Both the position numbers and the translations under genes were made by a program. This document shows positions 34,559 through 62,409 of a stretch of 64,000 nt of DNA, piece by piece. The DNA is from Mugil cephalus (taxonomy: Eukaryota; Chordata; Actinopteri; Mugiliformes; Mugilidae), in NCBI RefSeq assembly GCF_022458985.1, contig NC_061772.1, positions 4,885,501 to 4,949,500 of the forward strand, in the 5' to 3' direction. Each line of letters opens with the position of its first letter. The stretch's first letter is position 1. Under the pieces are notes generated by a model. The model saw only the letters and a program-made list of their open reading frames with translations. It did no database searches and was not told the origin of the DNA.

Positions 34559-34854
34559 AACTGTGCTTTTTCATGCGGTCGACTTCAGTGAAAAATCAAC
34601 TCACAGGAATGTTATTGACCCTAAAAATACCTCTAAAATGTTGTTTAGGACAAATTAAACTCAACACCTTGAATATGTCTCTTATACTCTGTTGAAAGTC
34701 GATGATGAAACTGTGCAAAGCCGGATCTTGAAATGGCAGATCTTTTCTCTGCTGTCTGGGAATAAAAATTGTATTGCATCCAAGTAAATGTGCTGACTGT
34801 GTTTTGTTGGGTTTTGTGCATATCATGTTTTTGGATTAAACTCAGTTTTGTTCT

Positions 34855-35015
34855 CCGTCCAGAGAGCACTGAACAATCTTGGAGTGCATGGCAGCGTGGC
34901 AAGAACAAACCCACTGTAGTCCAATTTTCTAAACATCATGCATGCAAGCTAGAAGACTAATGACAAAATGTTTTGTGGACAGATGAGACCAAAGTAGAAC
35001 TGTTGATGCAAAAAG
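34855..35015 (+). pseudogene. Tc1-like transposase remnant
   Basis: GGAGTGCATGGCAGCGTGGC and TTTGTGGACAGATGAGACCAA correspond to the segment before and at the first DDE aspartate (W-TDETK) of Tc1-like transposases; frames are broken. 35020-35760 otherwise contains only short AT-rich repeats, such as an AAT run at about 35292 and a CAATAAAGC-type LINE-like tail at about 35490. Confidence 0.5.
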
Positions 35016-35659
35016 TTCAAACTGAGCTGTGACCTTTCATGCCATCTTACAGCACACTCTATAAGTTATTTTATTCATTCATTAAGACATGAACAGAGAT
35101 CAGATTACTACTTGGAACCTGAACATTTCCGAGCCCTTTAAAATTTGAGCACTTTGTGACATAGATTGATCTGTTCTGTCAGTCAATGGTTCCTACACGG
35201 ATTCAGACAGCCTCTTCTATCTGTACACAGGCAGTAACGCTGCTAACAAAGTGAAGGCACATTTAGTTTCAGCAAAGCATCAGCACACATTAATAATAAT
35301 AATAATCATTAGATGAATCATTATGGGGGAAGGTCCTTTGAGACTGTGAATTACTGGTTCATTCCCCTCTATGCCCATGGCTGAGCTGAGCAAAGCAAAA
35401 CAAAACAAAAAAACTGCTCCCGAGACACACCGCATGGCTAAATGGCCAAAAAACAATTCCTTTTAAGTGTGTGCATACACAATATACATGACCAATAAAG
35501 CTAATTTGGAATCAAAGTACATGAAAGTAAATGTCTCAATTACAGCTATTTCACAAAACAAAGGGTAATTTAGTTGTTTTGAGCTTAAGATTATTAAGAC
35601 ATGTTTCATTATATGTAGACTAATTTATTCACGCAAGCATATGTGATTTTATGCCTCAT

Positions 35660-35665
35660 TTTATT
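35660..35665 (-). other. candidate polyadenylation signal of fadd
   Basis: AATAAA on the minus strand lies about 100 bases past the fadd stop codon. Confidence 0.4.
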
Positions 35666-35762
35666 TATGAAGAGCTTTCTGGATGGCTGAATTGAGCCAC
35701 AGCTATAGTTGTCGTGTGCATAGTTAAACTCAGTCCACTGTGATCTGTCCAGCATGTTTCTG

Positions 35763-38181
35763 TCAATGTCCTTGCTCTGTAAGTTTGTCCTCCACTTTAT
35801 CAGCAGTTAGGTTCAAGAGGCACGATCTCAAAGCATCAATCAGATCCTTTGTCCGGGCGTGAGGTCCTTGAATTTTCCTCCACTCCTTCAGCAGCTCCAC
35901 TGCAGTCTCCTCTAGGTCTGTGGGATGTTGCTTGGAGATGGACTCAAGCTTTACATCACTCACACGTAGTTTGCGACCCAGTTTTCTCCAAGACTTCCCC
36001 AGATTCTCTGAGATCACCTGTGTTGCAATCTCTAGTTTGGCTGAAAGAGTAAGAGAAGACACAGAGGTTTTAGAGAACAACAGAACAATTACTAATATTT
36101 ACAGCATGAAAATTTACTGTACATCTACAAAAGAGGACAGGTGGTTGGTAAATGTGGCAGGCGTACTGCACATGGTAGTGTACCAGCAGATGGGGGGAAT
36201 GTTCATGGTCCACAGATTGAGGAGAGATGGGTTTAAAACATTCTGAAATCAAAAGTAAAAGTCTCAGAGGTAACACTGCAGCTCATTGTACATTTTTCTA
36301 TCTGCTTACTCATCTTTTATTTTCCTGTTTGGCTTTGGCTTCTACTTCTCTGCCTCTCTCTGATACTCATATTAATAAACTTAAATGAAACGGAATGCAA
36401 TGTCCGCTATGTGATCCAATAAGCAATAAGCTTGTGGTTCATTAAAGTCTGTCTAAGTTCAGTAAGTTAATAATAAGTTAATTGCCGATAAACAGGTCTA
36501 TTTGCTGATATACAGGTCTAGCGTGTTGACTCTCAATGCAGATCTTATGGATGCCCCTTTCGCACAAAAAACATAGTCCTGAGTTTGTGTCTAAAATGAA
36601 CAATAATCATAGATTAAAGTCTATAGCTTATCCTGCTCTTATTTATCTATGTTTATCCTCTGATCCTTAAACACTCTCATTTAGATCTTAGAAATATACA
36701 GTACATATACGTATATATATGTACACACATTTTCTTTCTCAGTAATATTAATGTTTACTATTTTCTCTGTACCTCTGTACACAAATCAGCCACAACATTA
36801 TAACCACTGACAGGAGAAGTGAATAACATTAACCTGCTGAGAAACCTTTGGACCTGGTATTCATGTGGATATTAGATATGTACCACCCACCTAGACCAGA
36901 CCAGACCAGACACCCCCACCCCATAGCACTGACACTCCTAGATGGTAGCAGCCTGACACAGACACACACACAAAAATGCTTTAAAAAAATCATGAAGAAC
37001 ACTAAGTTTTTCATGTTCTCCAAATCCACTAGATCTCAAACTGATCAAGTATCTGTGAGATGATCCTCAACCCATAGGATCCAAAGACCCCCACTAATAA
37101 CATTCAGTTACCAGTCACCACAGGACACCCTTAGAAGACCCATGTCCATTCTGTGATGAGTCACAACTGTGTTGGAGGCACAAGGGAGAATATTATGTCA
37201 TAATACTGTGGCTGATTGGTGGGCTTGGTGTATTGGAGTATATAGCAGTAACTAGTGATGTGCAGGTCAATACTGAAATATCGATACCTCTGATACCAGA
37301 TCTTTATGCTCTAAAATCAATGCTCAAATCAAAATATTGATACTTTTGATACTTCAATCATTTCAGGTAATGTATGCAATTTAAGTAACTAAAGTATTGC
37401 ATTATGGCAACACAACAAACCTTGAAACACCACAAGTTAAACCACAACACAGAAAACAAGGCATTTATGATAAGGTGATCAGAAGAGGAAAGCACATTGT
37501 CAGAATTAAGACGAAAGTTTATATAGTAATTCATTATTAAACAATAAATGATTTTAATGGTTTTATTATCTTATTTATTTATTTTAAACACCATTTTCAC
37601 ATATTTTGTTATGAGTGTGTCTTCTGGTTTTTCTGTTGTATTAGCTTGGCTATGACGCAGCAACCTTAAGATACTTCTGAGCTTAAAAATAAATAAATTA
37701 CTGAATTTTAGTCAGTATCTGATCGGAATATCTTGCCATGCTTGCCTGCCAGCGAGTCTGTCGTTTAGTGAGCCACAGAGCTTCACAGAGACCGTCAGTA
37801 TGCGCCACATCGAGGTTGTTGCCACAGATGAGTCACTACGAGGAACACGTCCTTGCTCTTCCTGCGGCTTGTATTTCTTTGTACTGACTTACCCTTCTCC
37901 GTCTCGTCCGGTTCATTGTCGGGGGGTGCTTCATGGCCGTCCAACTTGTCCACAAGATCTTGTCTCTTAATTTCTTTGAGAAGGCGGGACAGAAAGTCCG
38001 TGTTGTTAGCAGACAGTTGGCCCCTCTGCGTCAGGACGTCAAACAGTTTCAGTCCGGTGTCGATTTTCTCCAACTTTCTTTTCCCGATTTCTGGAACCAA
38101 GAACTTAATATTCACCATGTCTTCAGCAGACAGCTGGTTGGATATATCCAGCAAAACAGCGTTAAACTGTATAGGAGTCAT
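35763..38181 (-). CDS. fadd: fadd, Fas-associated death domain adaptor
   Basis: FADD is the cytosolic adaptor that links death receptors to caspase-8 through a death domain and a death effector domain. Two coding exons: 37893-38181 and 35763-36040, joined G|CC at AG/GT borders, giving 188 residues against about 208 in mammals. Exon 1 encodes the death effector domain (starts MTPIQFNAVLLDISNQLSAE; contains FDVLTQRGQLSANNTDFL and LLKEIKRQDLVDKL) and an acidic linker. Exon 2 encodes the death domain (IATQVISENLGKSWRKLGRK, LLKEWRKIQGPHARTKDLID). The two-exon layout with a break between the domains is that of vertebrate FADD. Its neighbour upstream on the same strand is ano1, as in the ANO1-FADD region of other vertebrates. 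The intron (36041-37892) contains a nonautonomous transposon. Start chosen at the first ATG of the DED. Confidence 0.93.
36784..37217. mobile_element. nonautonomous DNA transposon in the fadd intron
   Basis: Ends AATCAGCCACAACATTATAA and (complement) AATCAGCCACAGTATTAT form terminal inverted repeats of about 18 bases. The 434-bp element has no transposase. Its right part matches 8290-8416. 37220-37700 holds another AT-rich repeat with ATCGATAC/GATACTTTTGATAC-type sequence that I cannot classify. Confidence 0.7.
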
Positions 38182-38779
38182 ATCTGGGACACAAGCTGGA
38201 CACCAGCTGAAACGCCGACAATTTGTCTCACAAAACAGAAAACTTTTACTTTCGCTTCCGCCTATGCTTACTTCCTTTCTTCTTCTCTGTGTTTTGAATT
38301 TACTGGCGAATTACTGCCCCCACCAGGATACATATGATTACTGCAGCCTTATATATATATATATAAAATAGAAAATAGAAAACACAGAGAAGCCACCTTA
38401 ATTGGACTCTATCTAAATGTTTTTTCTTTCTGTGCTATACATTCTAGGATAACATGCTTCACTGTTTATGGTCACTTCATCTCCTTAATTTGTCCTCTGA
38501 GTGCTCCTGTACCAAGGCATATGCTGATTTTTTCATTCCTCTCAATCCCAGAATGCCCGGGAACCCAGGAGAGTTTTAGCCTACATCAGTACCAGCTCCC
38601 TCTGTATTAAACTTGGCAAAAAAACAAATCTCTCTAACCATGCTGTACCCCTTTTAAAACAGAACAGCTGCTGAATGTGAGCAAATTAATACTTGATTTT
38701 GTCTGTTATCCATTATAATACACCATTTTGCTGTATGCTGCTGCTGTCACTCAACAATCTCCCTTGCAGGATGACGTAA

Positions 38780-38780
38780 G

Positions 38781-38835
<55 letters not shown>
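38780..38835. repeat. (CTAT)n microsatellite
   Basis: About 13 tetranucleotide units followed by CTGT units. The surrounding 38190-39120 shows no gene. Confidence 0.95.
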
Positions 38836-38839
<4 letters not shown>

Positions 38840-39126
38840 GTCTGTCTGTTTTACTATCAGAACCATTTACTATCAAAGCTAGCCTGACTCCTTCATGGCC
38901 TACGTCACTGTGGCGTCACACTGTCAACTGGAGGCAAAACAGATGGAAGCCTGAGGCGAACACTTTTGACCACGAACATGTCGTCTTACTGTATTTCAAA
39001 AACACTAACTTGAAGTGTCATCACATACCAGGCACTGCCAGTCGTAGACAACTTTGATTTGAATTTTAAAAGAAAGTTTGGAGTGAGACAATCAACAATG
39101 TGCACAATTCATATCAGGTCAGATTA

Positions 39127-41046
39127 CAGTTTTTTTTCCTTTGGTTTGGCTCATTTCTTAAGGCAGAAATTACATTCTCAAAACTCAAAGATCATTTGGC
39201 AGAACAGTCTTACAGTTCACCACAACACCATAGTTCACTTGCAAAAGCTCATATCTCTCCCAAAACCGTTCATTCATGCTTCAAAACTAAATTTCTTTCC
39301 CATATAAATAGTCAGTGCCACCAAAAGGCAAAAGATCCTTCTCAATTGCTTTGGCCCATTTCTCCAAACAGACTGGACGTTCTCAACACTCTTGGTTCTT
39401 TTGCCAAAATAACCTGGATGGTTCAGCACAACACCATGGTTCACCTCCAAAAGCTCATATCTCTCCCAAAACAGTTCACTCATGTGTCAAAACTAAATTT
39501 CTTTCTCATATAAACAGTCGGTGCCCCCAAAATGCATTGTCCCTTTGGCATTGTGTGAGCAGTGCAAGTCAAAATGATTAGATGTTTTGTCACTATGGCA
39601 GAGGACCATTGAAATATCCCTTATGTCCACCTCTCAGTCTTAGCCCAGTACTTCATTCACAATGGTTACTGTACTCGTTTTTTTTTTAACTAACAGAATA
39701 CAATTGTGTATAACACTGAAAAAAAAGAAACAATAGGACTTTACGGTAAGAGTACCCTCCAAGGTTTGACTTCACACATTGCACTCATACTGCCAAGGAA
39801 ATTTAACCATTTTTATTCACACACATGAAGTAACTGCCATACATCAGAGTTAAAAGAAAATGTATACAGCACAATATACTGTAATATAAACACATACACA
39901 CAAAAAACTAGGAAAATTATATGTAGCCTACAGTGCTGTAAATTTAGCCGGAGATTCAAAACTAACATTTCTTCACTGGCCGCTGTCCTCACCCTCCCTC
40001 TCCTGGCCATCATCCTCACCCTCCCTCTCCCGGGTTTCATCCTCACCTTCCTGGCCACAGATTCTCGTCCATATCACAGCGCATATTCTCCCTTCCGATG
40101 CAACGAGGGAAGAAACGGCGTGCATGTCGCAACCATCCCCCTGCACTGATCTCCTGTAATATCATCACACGCAGTGTCCATTGCATGGAGCAAGGCCCTC
40201 TGATTTTGAGCCTGATGTTCGTACACTCTCCACCTCCAAGCGGAGAAAAACTCCTCAATAGGATTGAGGAAAGGAGAGTAAGGTGTTAGGAACACCATGA
40301 CCATCCTTGGATGAGTAGTGAACCAGGCTCTGATGAGCGAGCCATGGTGGTCCTCGGCCTCTTCCCACTATTCTACCACCACACACCATTACTCTTCCTC
40401 CTCTTCTTCTTCCTCTTCCTCGAGCAGGCAGTTGCCCTTGTTCATTTACTTGGCCAGGTGCCTCCATGTTCAGAAATTGTACTAGTCCTGGTCAAGCTCT
40501 ATATGTACATGTTTGGCAGCATTCACAATCATGGACAGCACCTGTCAGGCAACTAAACATTGTTTGATTGGTCATCTGAGATGTGTGAAACTCCTCTTTT
40601 GTTAGTCAAATTCTAGTTTCACCTGACTGTCAATTAATCAATTTATCAAATGTTCCAAGAGATTCATATATGATATTCATGGTATTAGGTTCTTGACTCA
40701 TTTTGACAATTGAACAGACTATTTTGCATGTGATGACTTATAGAATGAAATGATGCTGACATGTTTTGGAGAGAATAACCATTAGACTGAGAATCAATCA
40801 ATCAGTTTAGATCAACAGGATCTATTCACTTGTAAATTGTGCTAAATGTAGGCTAACCGTGCTAACTGTAGGCTACCTGTACTTAATCATTTGCAAAATG
40901 TACGAAGACATTTGCAAAGTGAGGAAATCAATGAGAAATACAATTCTGTTGTGAACAATTGCCAAGTGGTTTGGAGGTTTGTCCATGTTGTTTTGAGAAT
41001 GTAATTTCTGTTTCAAGAAATGAGCCAAACCAATAGAGAAAAACTG
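39127..41046 (-). mobile_element. TA-flanked TIR transposon (IS630/DDE_3 type), internally deleted, 1.9 kb
   Basis: Both ends are bordered by TA (39125-39126 and 41047-41048). The terminal inverted repeats extend about 60 bases: CAGTTTTT...TTTGGTTTGGCTCATTTCTT at the left and the matching complement ending AAAAACTG at the right. The left side carries an extra near-duplicate of about 200 bp (about 39137-39340 against 39345-39540, including CAAAAGCTCATATCTCTCCC twice). A transposase remnant lies at 40043-40467 on the minus strand. Confidence 0.85.
40043..40467 (-). pseudogene. DDE_3 transposase remnant with the middle deleted
   Basis: The minus strand starts MEAPGQVNEQGQLPARGRGR, then jumps to the C-terminal catalytic part VFLTPYSPFLNPIEEFFSAW followed by RVYEHQAQNQRALLHAMDTA and, after a frameshift, RHARRFFPRCIGRENMRCDM. 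The NPIEE motif supplies the last acidic catalytic residue; the first two catalytic aspartates are gone. The copy at 7420-8026 retains the N-terminal part instead. Confidence 0.8.
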
Positions 41047-41048
41047 TA

Positions 41049-44000
41049 ATATGTAGTGCATCATCAGTTTCAGCCTGGATAACATTATGGGTTAGAATAA
41101 ATCGTGACTGAAATTACGTTACCACAGTCTAACTTAAATAAATAAATAAATAAATAAAAAAAACTCAGGATTCCTCTAAAATATATTACAGGAAGACAAG
41201 AAGGATTTTATTTGTGGCCAAACCATTTCCCACTGCTGTGCACATAGGGACAGAACACACACAAAAAAGACAAAAAATACAAATTTCTTTTACAGCAGAT
41301 CATCGATAAGCATCATCTCTGACTCCTGAACTCCCGAGTCAGAGATGAGAATATCTCTGCAAACTGAGTTTAACCCTCTGTTTATGTAGAGACTATTGGA
41401 TTAATGAGTTGCTCCAGAAATAAATAAAACAAACATAGAGAGAAGATATGAACATATTTGGGTCATCAAATGAAAATGCCAGATACACTGAGACTTACTC
41501 AAGTTAACATATGTTATGATTTTATAACAACAGACCAATTAGAATTCGATCATTAATTCAAACTCTTTTACTTTCAAGTTTTAAAGTTATAAGAACAAAC
41601 ACAATTTGCAGAGACAGCCCAGTCCTTTATAGTCATTTTAAAAATAATCAATCAGAGTGTGCTCATAGAGGCTGGGACAAAGTTCCCTGGGTCTCTATGG
41701 ACCCCTCACCTCCGCTCTCTGTGCAGCGTCTTTGTTGTTACCTCTCAAATTCAGTGCACTTTTTGCTAATAAAAATAATATGTTGTAGTCTGTGATAATT
41801 TAGTTAGTAACTTCAAGTAACTTCATTTAAAATGTGCACCATGTATACATACAATCTACTAATACATCTTAAAGCTCTTAATAGTAGTTTTTGCCACAAC
41901 ATACCTTTGCAAGATGCACACAGTCACAACATGAAATAATAATGTACCTTAGCTGAGATGTATTTTAGTTATGTATTAAACAAACAAAGTGAGATGTTGG
42001 AATGTCTGTAAACATCTCCACTCTAGGTCATTTACATCTGGTTTATTTGCAGTTAGTTTAATCAACAAAAAAACAAGAGACTATTTGGTTATACATGCAA
42101 AGACACTCACACGCTCTGAAACGTGCTTTGACATACATTAAGAATAGATAATAGCATATTACAATGTGTGACTGCTGTTGGTGTTGTAACAGCAAACATG
42201 GCAAAAGGCCACAGAACAAAGACAAGGAATAGGGGCATGGGGTATGTCTCCACATTTGAGATACAGAGGAAAGGAATATTTGAGCAAGAACAAGCTCCAA
42301 AGCTCGCTAATGTATTTATACCCACACAATATGAAAGAGAAAATGATTTCGTAAAAAGTGTCGTCCTTTGAGGTACAGTAAAGATGCCCATTATTTTGTT
42401 TTCAGCTTGTAAAATAATGCATTTAAAGTAAATGAGTGTATTTGTGAATCTATCTATAACTGGCAGACCACTCGCCCCTCGTGCGCTAGCGACACTTTCA
42501 TTTATGGAAATACAGTTGCATTGTAACTACAAACAAAGTAACAACATTTTCAGCTTAAAGTCATCATACAAAAGTGAACATAAAACTGGATATTACATTC
42601 TATCAGTCAGCACTGAGGGCTTCAATTGGGAAAGAATGAGCATATTTACAGGAGGGGGCAGATTACACACTGCAGACTGTGTATTTCACTCTACATCCTA
42701 CTCCCATTGTTCAGTTACATATGTAACCCCTTTTTGTGGTTTAGGGGTTAGTACAAATGAAAACATATTTCTGTCCGTGTGCTTTGTTTAAGAGCTGCAG
42801 GTTTAGAAAAAATGCCAAGTAATTTATAAGAATAATATAAAGCCAAAGATAATAATGTTGAAACAGAGCTGCTTTGCATGGTTTGATCTATCTCTTTACC
42901 TGAAACCTACTAAATAGAAGTTTTAGATAGGTCAGTCACAGTTTAAAGGGTGATGAGGTCAAGGTTTGACCCTGGAATTGCTGTAAAAATATCAGACATT
43001 CACCCTCTGTCACTGAGGTGCCTTTGAGTAGGACGCTATTGCTGAGACACAAAGAAATTCATACAAAAACAAAAATCCATTGACATGAGAATCTCACACT
43101 GGTAGGAAACAATGTCTCAGTCCCATTTGTTCCACGATGCAGTAAACTGGTATACATCGTATATGCAATAAACATGTGATTCTCCAATTTTAGTACACAG
43201 TAACTTAAATCTGTCTGTACAGATGTTCGATAAATAATAGGACAACAATTTAAAACTGACATTTGCATTTTAATTTACACTCGTATATCTACGCCAACAA
43301 GCAGACTTTGTGGCCATTTGGGGGCAGCAGACATCAGCTGAAAACTGATATATACACTAAGTATCATTACCTTTTTGGTTGATTAAGCAAACGCAATTTC
43401 TAGGCACACAAGCATTTAACTGATTTGGATCACTGTTAATGATATCAGTCTTAAAGTAGCAATGTAGACAATCTTGTCTCAAAGAAATGTCTGTCACTAT
43501 TACAGAATGAGGTAACACAAAAGTAAAACAAGATTATGGCCCACTAACATTCAGTGCTCTGTGTAGTTAATGTTCTGGATATAAATGCAAAATCACTGCA
43601 GACAATAGCAAATGCAATATGTGCAATCTGAGCACATCCTACTATACTGCAGCTTCACATTAAAAGCATTTCATTGGAAAAACACAATTTGTCTTTTATT
43701 CTAATGCAGTCGAAGCAATGTATTTTGTAAGAGATCTTACACTTCTCACTAAAAAGACAATGGAAACATTTGGATTAATATTATTATTATTATTATTATT
43801 TTGACAGCAGGTCCCTTTAAAGTAGTAATGTAACAACAGAGAACTGCATGAAACAGGCTGTTGTTCGCAGGCTGATGCCATGTACAAAAAACGTCAGTTA
43901 TTACCTGACTTTTTTCCAAGTGGTAATAGTTTATTTGTCACCTGAAATTCTGTAACCAGTGCTATTAAACCATATTTGCTGTTACTGCCTGTCACCAAAT

Positions 44001-45986
44001 CAACAAGGACGTAAATCTTTGATAAAGTCGCATTGATCAAATATGAACATTAACAAGATATAATGAAGTGTTGCTCATAATGATGAACTATGCAGTGGTT
44101 AATCTGAACTTCTTTTACTGCCCCCAAGTTAAAAGCAAACAAACAAAAATAGTTCACGTTAAAACCAATACCAGAGTTTAGTAAGCGAATGCAGGACATT
44201 CAGTGTATCGACAGCATCTCACCATGTGAGAGGGAATGTTATTTTGTGCTATAAATTTGGCCAACTGCAACTTTAAGAACTGCAATATACAGAGAAATGT
44301 AAAAAAAATAAAAAATAAATAATCATAATAATAAAGCAATGATACTCTTACAAGAGAATTAGAAAACAAATATCAAGAAAATTTGCAAAATCCTGCTGTT
44401 CACTCCAACAACCAAAGCACGCGTTCATGACCATGTTGCATATTCAAAATGTACACCAATAAATGTCCACACTTACCAAAAACAGACAAAAATGATGAGA
44501 CTGGTGTTGGAGAGAAGTATCTTCTCAGCAGGACCATTTGGACGGACTTGTGTATTTTGCCTTTATTATGAAAGCTGAACTGAAGTCTCAAGAGACAGGT
44601 GCTAACAGGATACATGGCATTCAAAGTTTGTTGGAGTCTTAACCAAGAAAGCTCACCACTACGAAAAAAACAATAATAAATTTAACTGGGGCGTACACTG
44701 GCTGATATAATTTGGGCAGTGGTTCAGCTGATTGGTCTGTGTGCTTGATTGGCGAGATGGACTGTGATGTGATCTTGCCTTCTGAGAATGGCCTCAATTT
44801 GAGAGGTGATCAAGAATCCAATGGTCACTGTGGCTGCATGAATTATGTGACCTGATGAAAGTGTCGCCTCAGAGAAAGACATGAAGACTTGCTTTATGGT
44901 TATAGAAAAGGCAAGAAATAACCAAGACTTAACTGTTGTGCCTCAATTCAAAAGCCCTTTAAACACTGGACTGGAACCCCAGCACATTTAATTAAAACAT
45001 TTAGCAAAACTGAAACAATGCAGACACACACTTGTGTGATATATGTGCAGATATTTGCCAACACACAACACATCTGGCAGCTGTCTTACAAGTCTCAGAA
45101 CGAACAGAAAACAACAACAACAAAAAGCTTGGATCTTAGGGGGTATTAGCCCACATTGTTTACTCTCTACTCTGAAATTCACATGGAGTGAGTACAGTAC
45201 GAAATAATGCTTGTAGCAGATATCAAGCCAATCAAAACACTATGGGACTCTATAAAGCAAAGGCAAACTTGTTAACTGGCAGGGCAATGGCCCTAATGTA
45301 TGGCTTTAAGGTCACTGCTGTGTCTGTGAATTGCTAAGCCAGAGCTATGGTTTAAACCCGGACAAATATCTCTGGAAACCATAGACCTGAAGACCACAGC
45401 CCTCATTCAGCCTGACAGAGCAGGAGAAGATTGAAAAGAATCACCTTATACAGGCATGCAAAACCTGTCAGTCATGTCATTCCAACAAGTCTTGGAAAAA
45501 TATGAATTTAGCTGATTTTTAGACTGTGGCATAATGAGGGAAAAGGTGTGGGGTCTGTACAGTTTCTGAATGCACTGTTTGATAGGCTGCATGCTGCATG
45601 CCGAGTTTGGCACTAGTTCTTCTCTCCAATGGCTTGTTCCTTTCAAATACATCCAATAAGATAAGTCTATGGCTGATAACTACGCACTTGTTAGATTTTG
45701 GTTAATGGATAAACATTTAAAATGTCTGAAAAAAATTTAACTAATGTCTAAATATGGAGCACGACCAGTCTCTACAGCGATGGAATTCTAATGTGTACAC
45801 ATCAAAGTGTGAGTTCCACAAATATTCCAAAACGACATGAATGCAGCAAAAAAACTAACAATGTATCAATGAACGACTGTTTTAACCTTGACCAGCAAGC
45901 TCTAGCAGCTGATTAACCTACTTACAGTTTGATGTGTTTTCTCATTGCCGTTTGTGCTTGTTTTAACAGACCCAGTAGCTCGCAGT
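41049..45986. other. intergenic/ano1 3' flank, nothing recognised
   Basis: AT-rich sequence with short AAAT (41138-41165) and ATT (43786-43802) repeats. No exon-like sequence was seen. The right part probably includes the ano1 3' UTR, whose end I cannot place. Confidence 0.5.

Positions 45987-62409
<16,423 letters not shown>

Larger units (their letters stand above)
31981..34565 (+). repeat. duplicated astacin block, copy 2 (copy 1 at 22331-24830)
   Basis: Direct duplicate; see copy 1. It has its own promoter (TATATAAA at 32354-32361) and polyadenylation signal (AATAAA at 34553-34558). Confidence 0.93.

Noticed and set aside
37853-38371. 172- and 134-codon open frames opposite fadd exon 1
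   Set aside because: They are mirror frames of the fadd death effector domain exon on the other strand.
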